NCBI RefSeq assembly: GCF_000411155.1
Contig: NZ_KE150266.1
Location: 1,426,001-1,490,000, forward strand
Source of the DNA: Gleimia europaea ACS-120-V-Col10b
Lineage (GTDB): Bacteria > Actinomycetota > Actinomycetes > Actinomycetales > Actinomycetaceae
DNA: 64,000 nucleotides
Direction: 5' to 3'
In this document: positions 44,639 through 53,070 of the stretch, one piece after another
How positions within the stretch are numbered: the stretch's first letter is position 1
How the letters are laid out: every line of letters starts with the position of its first letter
Notes under the pieces: generated by a model
Told to the model about the DNA's origin: nothing
Databases searched by the model: none
The model's input: the letters and a program-made list of their open reading frames with translations, nothing else
Program-made: the position numbers and the translations under genes

Positions 44639-46426
44639 ATGGATGGTGCAATTCCAAAGGCTGGCGAAGAACTCGGTGGATACCGACTGGTGCGCCCCCT
44701 GGGCAAGGGGGGCGCTGGAATCGTGTGGGAGGTTGAAGATGGTGAGGGCGCGAGGTTTGCGTTGAAGCTTCTTCACCCCGCGATTGCCGCTGACCCCTCC
44801 AGCAGGGTGCGTCTGGCGCGCGAGGCAGCAGTTTTGAACCGCATCCGCACCGATGGGGTTGCAAACGTTGTTGATTTAGAGACGGAAGCGTCCCAGCCCT
44901 TTGTGGTGACCGAGCTTGTGGACGGTCTTGATCTGCGCGAGGAGATCAGAACTGGAGGGCCGCTCGTCTTTTCGGATGCGCTCCAGATCGCCAGATCGCT
45001 CAGGCAAACGCTTAGCGCCGTGCACGCGGCGGGCGTCATTCACAGAGATTTGAAGCCGTCGAACATAATTTTGGGAGCGGTGCAGCCGGTTCTGATCGAT
45101 TTTGGTATCGCCCAAGCAGACGAGGACGAGCGGCTTACTTCCACGGGTTTAGTATCCGGCACGGTGGGCTGGGTGGCCCCGGAAGTGATACGCGGACACG
45201 AGCCTGACGAGGGCTCGGACTGGTGGGCGTGGGCGGCCATCTTGTTAAACATGCTTACCGGTCGCGCCCCGTACGGTACGGGTAGCCAAGACGTGGTGTT
45301 GGCACGCCAAATGGCTGGTCAGCTCGATCTTGCCGGCCTCTACCCGCCCCTTGCCCAGATTTTGCAGGCGGCCCTCGGCGAGCGGGCAAACCGTCCGAGC
45401 CCGGCTGAAATCATGCAGCGCCTAGATGACCTCGACCCCGATATTGTGCAATCTTGGACGGGCGAATCCGGTGAGGGAGGCGATGAAACCGCGTTGCCGG
45501 ACGCGCCCGGTGCAGGTGGCATGGCTGCCCCCGCGCCCACGGAATTTCTTTCCCCCGAAGCGCAGGGCGATGACTTAGATGAGTCCACTAGCGTGCTGTA
45601 CGCGCCGCCCGCAGAGCGAACAAGCGTTCTCGCTACCGCACCTGAGGATGATACGGCCCCAACCGCCTTATATCCCACCGCTACCAGTGAGCCAGCGGGC
45701 GCCTCTGAGGATTTGCAACCCAGTGCACGGCCAGTGCCGTACCAGCCGGGCTACCCCGGGACGCAACCTCCCGAATACGGCGCGTCCCCGCCCTCCTCGT
45801 CGCACTACCCGGGCTACCCGCCCATTCCGGACTATCCGAATGCAGAGCGGGGATATAACTACACCGCGCCCGCAAACGCGTTCGTGTTCTCCCTATGCGT
45901 GGCGAGCCTGCTGGCCGCCCTGCCCGTCGCCCTCGGCGTAGTTGGGGGCGTGCTTGCAGTTGGCGTGCTCCTCACAATGGAAACGGTGGGTCGCTCGCGG
46001 GTGTGGCGTGAAAAGCGGCGCGTTAGGGCGGGCGAAAAACGTAGTGGTGATAACTGGTTGGCAGCCTTGAACGGAGGGTTGCAGTGGGTTCCTGCGGCTG
46101 GCGCCCTTGCGTTCAACTTGGCATTTGCGGTGCTTATCGCTGGGGCGGCGTGGGCGCTTTACAGCGTGAATAATGACCTGCCGCCATTTGAAAATGCTTA
46201 CATGACGATGCTTGCGGGCGTGCCAAGCGGGGCAGATCCCGTTTCGGGAGCGTTGCTGTGGGCGTCGAACATGTTCGCGATTTTGCTTTCCCGCGTGGGG
46301 GCGGGCGGAAACTACCTGCGCGAGGGTTCGTATGCGAGCGCCGGCGCGATTCCACGCGTGGGACGGTTGATCCTGGCTGTACTTGCGGTGCTGGCGGCGT
46401 TGTTCCTTATTGGAGTGGTTGTGTAA
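44639..46426 (+). CDS. Membrane Ser/Thr protein kinase (PknB-like) with proline-rich linker
   Basis: About 595 residues. The kinase domain (about 10-270) has the glycine loop PLGKGGAGIVWEV, Lys in ARFALKLLHP, catalytic loop VIHRDLKPSNIIL (Asp near 136), DFGIAQ, and a WVAPEVIRG segment. It is followed by ~150 Pro/Ala/Ser/Tyr-rich residues and about four C-terminal membrane helices (for example ALAFNLAFAVLIAGAAWAL and LILAVLAVLAALFLIGVVV) with no PASTA or other sensor domain. I take ATG at 44639. A TTG start at 44630 adds three residues. TATATT at 44604-44609 may be its -10 box. Confidence 0.92.
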   Translation: MDGAIPKAGEELGGYRLVRPLGKGGAGIVWEVEDGEGARFALKLLHPAIAADPSSRVRLAREAAVLNRIRTDGVANVVDLETEASQPFVVTELVDGLDLREEIRTGGPLVFSDALQIARSLRQTLSAVHAAGVIHRDLKPSNIILGAVQPVLIDFGIAQADEDERLTSTGLVSGTVGWVAPEVIRGHEPDEGSDWWAWAAILLNMLTGRAPYGTGSQDVVLARQMAGQLDLAGLYPPLAQILQAALGERANRPSPAEIMQRLDDLDPDIVQSWTGESGEGGDETALPDAPGAGGMAAPAPTEFLSPEAQGDDLDESTSVLYAPPAERTSVLATAPEDDTAPTALYPTATSEPAGASEDLQPSARPVPYQPGYPGTQPPEYGASPPSSSHYPGYPPIPDYPNAERGYNYTAPANAFVFSLCVASLLAALPVALGVVGGVLAVGVLLTMETVGRSRVWREKRRVRAGEKRSGDNWLAALNGGLQWVPAAGALAFNLAFAVLIAGAAWALYSVNNDLPPFENAYMTMLAGVPSGADPVSGALLWASNMFAILLSRVGAGGNYLREGSYASAGAIPRVGRLILAVLAVLAALFLIGVVV

Positions 46427-46528
46427 GTTCAGAAAGTGTGCGCGCCATCATGCGCGCGAATGGAGAGACGGGTGTGCGTATTTGCGCGCTTCCCGCTACT
46501 CTTTTAGCAAACGTTGAATCGAGGGAAA

Positions 46529-47317
46529 ATGGCAAAAACTCCGTCATCTAAGGACGCGGCTCGGATCAAAGCGCAAGAATTGCGCGAGCGGCAGGCAAAG
46601 AAGGAACGCAAGACTCGCGCGATCATTATCGCGGTAGTAGGCACTTTGTTGGCGCTGGCGATTATTGCGGTTATTTGGGTGGTGAACTCCACAAGGTCGA
46701 ATGACAGTAACCAGGTTGCGTCGGGCGAGTTCACGCCGATTGTGGTTTCGTCAAAGGGTGTTGGAGTTGCAGATGCGAATGCTCCGGTTGTTCGCGAGTA
46801 CTTCGATTATTCTTGCCACGCTTGCGCAAATATGGATGTGGCACTCGGGGCGAAGTTGTGGGAGTCGGTTAAGGCTGGCGAGATTTCGCTTGAGCTTGTG
46901 CCGGTTGACGTTGTTCGCATGCCGTGGCATTACGCGATGACCAGTGCTGCCTACCTGGTTTCGCAGGAGGAGCCGGAGAAGTTTGAGCAGCTCCACCACG
47001 CTTCGTCTGAGTTCTTTAAGAGCCAGTTTGATAGCGGCGACGGCTCAGTTATTCAGGATGAGGCCGCCTCGTTGACAAAAGTTAAGGAGCTGGCCACGCA
47101 GGCTGGGGTGAGCAAGGCCGTAGTGGATCGGATTAGTCTCGAGGGTGCGAAGGGCGTGCTGGAGGCGAACACCACCGAGTGGAAGGAATCCGAAGTGGAG
47201 GGGCGTGAGAGTCTGGGTACGCCCGAGTTCGTTACCGGCGGCAAGGCCGTTCATTTGAACGGCGAAACGGTTGATGAACTGTTGAACAGTATTCTGTCTG
47301 CCGCTAAGGGCGAGTAA
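46529..47317 (+). CDS. Membrane-anchored DsbA-like thioredoxin-fold protein
   Basis: About 262 residues from ATG 46529 (GAGGG before it). A basic cytoplasmic head (about 30 residues) leads into a single membrane helix AIIIAVVGTLLALAIIAVIWVV and an extracytoplasmic DSBA/thioredoxin domain. The redox motif CHAC is in YFDYSCHACANMD (near residues 96-99). The cis-Pro region is TPEFVTGGKAV near the C-terminus. This is the 'DsbA family / thioredoxin_4' group that oxidises or isomerises disulfides in exported actinobacterial proteins. It follows the kinase gene by about 100 bp. Confidence 0.92.
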   Translation: MAKTPSSKDAARIKAQELRERQAKKERKTRAIIIAVVGTLLALAIIAVIWVVNSTRSNDSNQVASGEFTPIVVSSKGVGVADANAPVVREYFDYSCHACANMDVALGAKLWESVKAGEISLELVPVDVVRMPWHYAMTSAAYLVSQEEPEKFEQLHHASSEFFKSQFDSGDGSVIQDEAASLTKVKELATQAGVSKAVVDRISLEGAKGVLEANTTEWKESEVEGRESLGTPEFVTGGKAVHLNGETVDELLNSILSAAKGE

Positions 47318-47334
47318 GCGTATGTGACAATATG

Positions 47335-47360
47335 GGCCACTTCATGGCAAACTAGTGGCC
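47335..47360 (+). terminator. Hairpin between the DsbA-like gene and tRNA-Thr
   Basis: GGCCACT (47335-47341) and AGTGGCC (47354-47360), a perfect 7-bp stem ending two bases before the tRNA. No T run follows. Confidence 0.4.
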
Positions 47361-47362
47361 GC

Positions 47363-47438
47363 GCCACCTTAGCTCAGTTGGTAGAGCACCCGCCTTGTAA
47401 GCGGACGGTCATCGGTTCGAGTCCGATAGGTGGCTCCA
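47363..47438 (+). tRNA. tRNA-Thr (anticodon TGT), CCA encoded
   Basis: A full cloverleaf. Acceptor GCCACCT (47363-47369) pairs with AGGTGGC (47428-47434), with discriminator T and an encoded CCA. The D arm is GCTC...GAGC. The anticodon loop CTTGTAA (47394-47400) holds TGT at 47396-47398, reading ACA/ACG threonine codons. The T arm is ATCGG-TTCGAGT-CCGAT. The outermost pair of the anticodon stem is C-A and unpaired as read. A terminator follows at once. Confidence 0.95.
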
Positions 47439-47441
47439 AGA

Positions 47442-47476
47442 AAAAGCTCCGCTATGCAACACCGTAGCGGAGTTTT
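47442..47476 (+). terminator. Terminator of tRNA-Thr
   Basis: CTCCGCTA (47447-47454) and TAGCGGAG (47465-47472), flanked by AAAAA on the left and TTTTT on the right. An intrinsic terminator directly after the tRNA. Confidence 0.9.
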
Positions 47477-47606
47477 TGCATGCGAATGCAAGTGCGATGC
47501 CAGCGGAAACCGGCACTATGGCGCAGGACGATAGCCTTCAGAAAAGTGGTAGCTAGGCTCGCCCGTGTTACCTGTAGCATCTGCTGCGCCGACACTCAAG
47601 GCTTAT

Positions 47607-49436
47607 TCAGAACTTGTCGTCTTGCCAGCGGGCTGGTTGACCCGCCCTCGTCTCGCGGTGAGAGTCGTAGAAGGGGGAGCGTTTTGCGAACTCTTCATTC
47701 ATTAGTTGCGAGCCGTCACGCTCCACGAGCGTTTGCTTCCCAGAAAACATGTTCATGCCCAGCCCGAGCCGGTCGCCCTGAACTTCGGCACCAATTGCGG
47801 TGAGGATCGTTGGGAACAGGTCGAACGTTGAGAACTTGCGGTTCTTCGTTACGGAATCAGGAAAGTCTGTGCCGGGCACGGGATTCAAAATCAGATTCAC
47901 AATGGTGCGGTGGTAGCTCGGATCCCACCCCTTGAAGAACTCTTTGTCCATCGACCGGTGGTCACCGGTCACCACAATCGTGGTGTCATCGCCCCAGGGC
48001 TGTTCTTGGATCCACTTAATTAGCTTCACGGTTTCAGCTTGTGAGTAGTGGATTACATTCGCGTACTGTGAGTCGAATGGGGTTTCCTTCATGTTTTCCG
48101 ACACGTAACCGTCGGGGAAGTGGGTGTCTCCGTTCTCAACGATCATGTAGAACGGTTTGTCCTGGCCTCCCAGTTTGGTCAGTTCTTCCTTCGTGTATTC
48201 GTAGAGTTTGTCGTCCTCCACGCCCCACCACACAAAGTAGTCGTGCTCAATTTTGCCGTCGGCAACAAAGCGGGCGCGGTCGTGAATATCAAAGCCTCCG
48301 TGCCGTTGATAGTACCTGTCCAGACCGCCCCACGAGGCTGTTGAAGCCTGCATGAACGCGGTGTTGTAGCCAGCCGCTTTGAGAATGTCCCCAATACTAA
48401 TGAAGTCAGGGTAGGAGTAACCAATTTCGATATCCGGTGCGCCTGCAGCGAGCATGGGCACGCCAGCCTGCATTGAGATCATGCCGGCCACTGAGTGGCC
48501 GGTAGCGTAGAGCTGGTCAGGGCCTCCGAATTTATCGGTATCGGACCAGGAGATTCCCGTTTCGGTCAGAGCTGCAAGCTCGGGCATGAGGTTTTGCTCC
48601 ATGTAACCGCCCAGGTCCTTGGAGTAGTAGGAATTTTCAACAGACTCCATGTAAATGTGCACCAGGTTGCGCTTTTTGGCTGGCAGCTTCACATTGTCAG
48701 ACGTGGGGGCAACGTAGTTTTCCTCCAAATAACTGGAGGTAGTGAAGAACAGCTGCGCCGCTTCTTTGATGGGAAGCCTGGCGTACGCGTAGCTAAATGA
48801 GCCGGCGAGGAGCACAAAAATACTCACGAGGGCGGCGCCGCGCAGGTGTGTGATTCGCCAGGTTCGAGCGGATGGAAGTCTGATGTGCAGGTCAGAGCGG
48901 ATGAATCCGATGATTGCGCCGAGGATTGCAAGGAATATGGAGGGGGCCACGATTTCATTTAGTAGCGCTAGGTCTTGCGCGTCGGTGGAGGTATCTCCTG
49001 CGGCTGTCAGGATAAAGATGAAGTTCGGGTCTTGAGGGATCTCCCCAACGCTGTTTTGAAGCCATTTGGGGATGAAAAAGAAAAGACCTGCAAGCAACCC
49101 AGCGATGGCGCCTATAACGGTAGGGAATAGGCCGCGCCAATTCCATGGCTCACTCTTTTTTACTAGAATCCCCTGCGTTGCGAGGGCTTTCAGAAAAAGA
49201 AGAATAACCACGCATAGGCCAAGAACAATAGCAGGGTACCCAACGTAGAACTTGGGTGAATGCGCGGTGCCGTAGACACTGGTGCGGCCAGTAAAAATTA
49301 ATGCGAAAAACGCCAGGGCATTCATGGACACGCCTATGAGGGTGCCACGAATGAAGGATCCTACAGAGGCCCCAAACAAATATAGGGCTCCGGCTCCGCC
49401 CAAAAGGCAGGTGAGTATCTGCAACGCAATAATCAT
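47607..49436 (-). CDS. Phosphoglycerol-transferase-like membrane sulfatase-fold enzyme (MdoB/LtaS superfamily)
   Basis: A 609-residue protein. Five or so N-terminal membrane helices (to about residue 215) are followed by an extracytoplasmic alkaline-phosphatase-fold domain. NLVHIYMESVENSYYSK gives the first metal-binding Glu. The nucleophile Thr is likely in YATGHSVAGMISMQAGVPML, which matches the OpgB/MdoB pattern more than that of staphylococcal LtaS. IVVTGDHRSMDKEFF gives the Asp-His metal ligands. Such enzymes transfer glycerol phosphate from phosphatidylglycerol to a glycan or glycolipid. The acceptor here (lipoglycan or teichoic-acid-like) is unknown. ATG 49436 begins directly with the first helix. 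Confidence 0.87.
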   Translation of the reverse strand: MIIALQILTCLLGGAGALYLFGASVGSFIRGTLIGVSMNALAFFALIFTGRTSVYGTAHSPKFYVGYPAIVLGLCVVILLFLKALATQGILVKKSEPWNWRGLFPTVIGAIAGLLAGLFFFIPKWLQNSVGEIPQDPNFIFILTAAGDTSTDAQDLALLNEIVAPSIFLAILGAIIGFIRSDLHIRLPSARTWRITHLRGAALVSIFVLLAGSFSYAYARLPIKEAAQLFFTTSSYLEENYVAPTSDNVKLPAKKRNLVHIYMESVENSYYSKDLGGYMEQNLMPELAALTETGISWSDTDKFGGPDQLYATGHSVAGMISMQAGVPMLAAGAPDIEIGYSYPDFISIGDILKAAGYNTAFMQASTASWGGLDRYYQRHGGFDIHDRARFVADGKIEHDYFVWWGVEDDKLYEYTKEELTKLGGQDKPFYMIVENGDTHFPDGYVSENMKETPFDSQYANVIHYSQAETVKLIKWIQEQPWGDDTTIVVTGDHRSMDKEFFKGWDPSYHRTIVNLILNPVPGTDFPDSVTKNRKFSTFDLFPTILTAIGAEVQGDRLGLGMNMFSGKQTLVERDGSQLMNEEFAKRSPFYDSHRETRAGQPARWQDDKF

Positions 49437-49646
49437 AAAAGTTAATTCTACATTACGGCTACGTTAACTCTTGTAACGGAGCGGTCGCGCGAGAAGCGGT
49501 AGCGCACCAGGTGTTAGCGCTGTACCGCGAACGAGGGAATTATCTATGTGTTTGAGTGTTCGAGGCTATCGACTACTACAGGCGTCTGCTCACGATCTGA
49601 TCTGGAGGGGCCTTCACTGATTTGCTTAACAGGTTTGTAAAGACCC

Positions 49647-49675
49647 TTGACATTACGCCTGGGCGTGTCTAAATT
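49647..49675 (+). promoter_or_regulatory. Promoter of the alpha-glucoside operon
   Basis: TTGACA (49647-49652), 17-bp spacer, TAAATT (49670-49675). The rest of the 318-bp intergenic region 49437-49754 shows nothing but this promoter and the palindrome just after it. Confidence 0.75.
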
Positions 49676-49683
49676 CTGAATAT

Positions 49684-49699
49684 GTCGACGCGCGTCGAC
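49684..49699. promoter_or_regulatory. 16-bp palindrome at the transcription start of the alpha-glucoside operon (probable LacI-type operator)
   Basis: GTCGACGCGCGTCGAC is perfectly self-complementary with a central CG, as LacI-family operators usually are. It begins 9 bp after the -10 box and so covers the expected start site. The LacI-family gene at the end of the operon is the likely regulator. Confidence 0.65.
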
Positions 49700-49754
49700 G
49701 ATTTAATAACGTGTACCGATTCAACACATTGATTGTTAAGACGAGGGAGTCTTC

Positions 49755-51047
49755 ATGAAAACAAAAGTCGCGTTAGTAGCAGTGGCAGGCTTGGCTTTGG
49801 CCGGCCTTACAGCGTGTGGCACGGGACCGCAGTCCGGTGCTCCGTCTGCGGATGATGTACAGTTCGAGGGCCGCGGCCCTATTACGTACGTTCAGGGTAA
49901 GGACAACTCTGGTAAGCTCCAGGGATTGCTGGACATGTGGAATGCGGATCACCCGGACGAGAAGGTGACGATGATCGAGCTTTCTACCGAGCCTGATCAG
50001 CAGCGCCAATCGATGATCCAGAACGCGGAGACCAAGTCGGACGCGTACTGTACGGAGAGCGTTGACAATGTTTGGGTGGGTGAGTTCGCTGCTAACCAGT
50101 GGATTTTGCCTCTGCCGGAAGACGAGATGAACAAGGATGAATTCCTTGAGCCGGTTTGGAACACGGGCCTGTACCGCGACCAGCTCTACGCTGTTCCGCA
50201 TGGCTCGGATGGGGCGCTCCTTTACTACCGTGCTGATCTACTACGCGAAGCCGGTTTTGATCACGCTCCGAGCACTTGGGATGAAATGGCCCGGATGTGT
50301 GAGGCCGTGCAGGCCAAGCCGGGTAACGAAGGTATTAGCTGCTACGCGGGCCAGTTCGCCAAGTATGAGGGGTTGACCGTAAACATTGACGAGATTATCC
50401 ACACCGCTGGTGGTCAGATCATTGATCCTTCCACGGGCCGGGTCGCAGTTGATTCCCCAGAGGCAAAAGCTGGTCTGCAGAAGCTGAGCGAATGGATTGA
50501 GGATGGCAAGATCGCTCAGGAATCACTGAACTACAAGGAAGAGGATGGTCGTAATGCCTTCCAGTCCGGTAAGGTGATCTTCCTGCGTAACTGGCCGTAT
50601 GTCTATTCTCTGGTTCAAAACGATGTTCCTGACCTAGAGTTCGGAATTGCTCCGCTACCGGGTTTTGAAGATGGCCAGATTGGTGCCTCCTCACTGGGTG
50701 GTCACAACATTGCGATATCCAGCTACTGTGAGAACAAGGCAACTGCTTTGGATTTCGTGAAGTTCTACACGAGTGCCGAGGCTCAGGCTTACATGCTGAA
50801 GGAAGCCTCGCTCGCCCCGGTTTACACCTCCGTATACGACGATCCTGCCAACATTGAGCAGTACCCATACCTACCCACGTTGAAGCAGTCGATCGAGGCC
50901 GCTTACCCGCGTCCTCAAGTCCCAAACTACGGTGACGTAACCGCTGCGATTCAGGATGCTTCGTTCCCTGTTTTAAAGGGTGAGAAGCCTGTTGACGTTG
51001 CGATTTCGGAGCTTGCCGCTAAACTCGCTGAGCTGACCGGACAGTAA
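49755..51047 (+). CDS. Sugar ABC transporter substrate-binding lipoprotein
   Basis: A 430-residue family 1 binding protein. Signal peptide MKTKVALVAVAGLALAGLTA is followed by lipobox Cys (GLTACG), so it is membrane-tethered. The mature protein has the MalE-type signature SDAYCTESVDNVWVGEFAANQWILPL and LYAVPHGSDGALLYYRADLL. With the two permeases and the GH13 enzyme it most likely takes up alpha-glucosides such as maltose, trehalose or isomaltose. GAGGGAG precedes the ATG. Confidence 0.94.
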   Translation: MKTKVALVAVAGLALAGLTACGTGPQSGAPSADDVQFEGRGPITYVQGKDNSGKLQGLLDMWNADHPDEKVTMIELSTEPDQQRQSMIQNAETKSDAYCTESVDNVWVGEFAANQWILPLPEDEMNKDEFLEPVWNTGLYRDQLYAVPHGSDGALLYYRADLLREAGFDHAPSTWDEMARMCEAVQAKPGNEGISCYAGQFAKYEGLTVNIDEIIHTAGGQIIDPSTGRVAVDSPEAKAGLQKLSEWIEDGKIAQESLNYKEEDGRNAFQSGKVIFLRNWPYVYSLVQNDVPDLEFGIAPLPGFEDGQIGASSLGGHNIAISSYCENKATALDFVKFYTSAEAQAYMLKEASLAPVYTSVYDDPANIEQYPYLPTLKQSIEAAYPRPQVPNYGDVTAAIQDASFPVLKGEKPVDVAISELAAKLAELTGQ

Positions 51048-51061
51048 GAAAACGCTTAGAA

Positions 51062-51109
51062 CCTATTGGGCTGTTGCGTTCTGGATTCAGGATGCGACAG
51101 CCCAATAGG
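51062..51109 (+). promoter_or_regulatory. Intercistronic hairpin between binding-protein and permease genes
   Basis: CCTATTGGGCTGT (51062-51074) and ACAGCCCAATAGG (51097-51109), a perfect 13-bp stem extended by three weaker pairs, loop of about 16 nt. Placed between the stop of the binding protein and the permease ribosome site, it resembles malE-malF-type elements that protect the upstream mRNA or partly terminate, giving more binding protein than permease. Confidence 0.7.
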
Positions 51110-51122
51110 GGAAGAGGAACAA

Positions 51123-52196
51123 ATGTCTGCAAGCACAGTGGTAAAGCCTCCGCGAAATCGCAAATCATCCAGGGCGAAGCAACAGGCGCGATTGGCATGG
51201 TGGCTGGTCACCCCAACAATTCTTGTGATTTCAATCGTTGTTATCTTTCCCACCCTAACCTCGGTTTATCAGTCTTTCTTCGGGGCTAAGGGAATTGACC
51301 CGGCAACTGGATTTGTTAACCAGACAGAGCCTTTTGTGGGGTTCCAAAACTACATAAACATGTTCCAGGGCGATAGCGGTACTCGCTTCCAAACAGCCTT
51401 TTGGAACACCACGATTTTCACCGAAACCACAGTTGCTGTTGAAACGCTCTTGGGCGTAACAATGGCTCTGATCATGCACAAGGCGATGAAGGGCAGAGGC
51501 CTGGTGCGCGCTGCGATTCTGATTCCTTGGGCAATACCAACAGCCGTGTCGGCAATCCTTTGGCGTTGGATTTTCGATACGAACGGTATAGCGAACGCAC
51601 TCATCGGTACCCAGGTCATTTGGGCGATTGGTGACTGGTCTGCCAAGCTCACCGTTATCATCGCGGACAGTTGGAAGACGGCGCCTTTTATCGGACTGCT
51701 TACTCTAGCAGGTTTGCAGATGATCCCCGAAGAGGTGTACGAGGCCGCAAAGATTGATGGTGCGAATGCTTGGAAGCGTTTCACTCACATAACTATGCCG
51801 CTCGTGAAGCCTGCACTGATTATTGCCGTGTTGTTCAGGATGCTTGACGCGTTGAGGATGTTTGATCTCCCTTACATCTTGATTGGAGCGAGGAAGAGTT
51901 CGGTAGAGACGCTTTCGATGCTCGTACAGGACGAGGCTTCTAACCTTAGGTACGGTAGTGCGGCAGCGTACGCGTTGGTGCTGTTCCTCTACGTGTTCCT
52001 ACTGGCTTTCGCGTTCGTGAAAGTGATGGGTGCAGAGATTATTTCGGGTGAAGGTGAGAAACGTCGAGGCGTCCCGATCTCTCTCATTCGTAGGGGTTAC
52101 AAGAGAGATTCCTCGCTTACGGACGCCGACGCTACAGCGGAGGCTTATGCGGATGGGAGCAGCGAACAGTTGATAACAGGAGGGCAGGAACGATGA
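51123..52196 (+). CDS. Sugar ABC transporter permease (MalF type)
   Basis: About 357 residues from ATG 51123. Six membrane helices. The EAA loop that docks on the ATPase reads EEVYEAAKIDGANAWKRFTHITMPLVKPAL. AWWLVTPTILVISIVVIFPTLTSVYQSF is the first helix. The cytoplasmic tail of about 60 residues is longer than usual. The stop overlaps the next ATG. Confidence 0.94.
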   Translation: MSASTVVKPPRNRKSSRAKQQARLAWWLVTPTILVISIVVIFPTLTSVYQSFFGAKGIDPATGFVNQTEPFVGFQNYINMFQGDSGTRFQTAFWNTTIFTETTVAVETLLGVTMALIMHKAMKGRGLVRAAILIPWAIPTAVSAILWRWIFDTNGIANALIGTQVIWAIGDWSAKLTVIIADSWKTAPFIGLLTLAGLQMIPEEVYEAAKIDGANAWKRFTHITMPLVKPALIIAVLFRMLDALRMFDLPYILIGARKSSVETLSMLVQDEASNLRYGSAAAYALVLFLYVFLLAFAFVKVMGAEIISGEGEKRRGVPISLIRRGYKRDSSLTDADATAEAYADGSSEQLITGGQER

Positions 52197-53035
52197 ACCC
52201 GAAGCTGAAAAGCTCGTTAACCTCTACGTTCTCGTGGCTGGGAATCGCGGTAATCATAGTTTTCTGCCTGGCCCCGTTTTACTGGATGATTGTTTCCTCA
52301 CTGCGCCCCGCGCGAGATATTTTTGACATTTCGCTGTGGCCAAAAGAGGTGAGTTGGGAGAACTACATCGCCGTGTTCGATCCGGAACGTGGCTTTGGAG
52401 CATCTCTATTCAATTCGCTGATCGTAGCTGGAACAACCACGATTTTGGCGCTACTTATAGCAACTGTGGCGGCGTACGCGCTGGCTCGTTTGGAGTTTAG
52501 GGGTAAGACGCTTCTGCTCACGGTCATCATTGCTACGTCAATGTTCCCGTTGGTAGCTATCATCGTGCCACTCCTAAAGCTGTTTACCTCTTGGGGTTGG
52601 ATCAACACTTACCAATCGATGATCCTGCCTAGCCTTTCGTTCGCCTTGCCTTTGGCAGTATGGAATCTGACGAGCTTCTTCAAGCAGATACCGGTGGATC
52701 TAGAACAGGCGGCCATGGTGGACGGTTGCACGCCCGGTCAGGCGTTTAGGAAAGTTATTTTGCCTATCGCAGCTCCCGGCATGTTCACCACGGCAATCAT
52801 CGTGTTTATTAACGCTTGGAATGAGTTCCTAATTGCTGTGACGATGGTGAACGACACGGCGATGCAGACCGCGCCTGTTGCAATCTCGAAGTTTGGTGGG
52901 GTTAGCCAGTTCCAAACTCCGTACGGTTCACAAATGGCTGCAGGTGTTGTAGTGACGATTCCGCTTTTAATCCTAGTTTTGGTTTTCCAAAGAAGAATCG
53001 TCGCCGGTCTGGCTGCCGGAAGTATCAAACAATAA
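52193..53035 (+). CDS. Sugar ABC transporter permease (MalG type)
   Basis: A 280-residue protein with six membrane helices. The EAA loop reads EQAAMVDGCTPGQAFRKVILPIAAPGM, and FYWMIVSSLRPARDIFD follows the first helix, as in MalG. It is coupled to the first permease by ATGA with AGGAGGG upstream. No ATPase gene follows; the GH13 gene comes next. Confidence 0.94.
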   Translation: MNPKLKSSLTSTFSWLGIAVIIVFCLAPFYWMIVSSLRPARDIFDISLWPKEVSWENYIAVFDPERGFGASLFNSLIVAGTTTILALLIATVAAYALARLEFRGKTLLLTVIIATSMFPLVAIIVPLLKLFTSWGWINTYQSMILPSLSFALPLAVWNLTSFFKQIPVDLEQAAMVDGCTPGQAFRKVILPIAAPGMFTTAIIVFINAWNEFLIAVTMVNDTAMQTAPVAISKFGGVSQFQTPYGSQMAAGVVVTIPLLILVLVFQRRIVAGLAAGSIKQ

Positions 53036-53070
53036 CGTTCCGCATTTTGTAAAAAGAGGAGGAGATTTCC

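Noticed and set aside
47363-47606. tRNA-Thr as an integration site for a mobile element
   Set aside because: No integrase, no repeat of the tRNA 3' end and ordinary genes on both sides.
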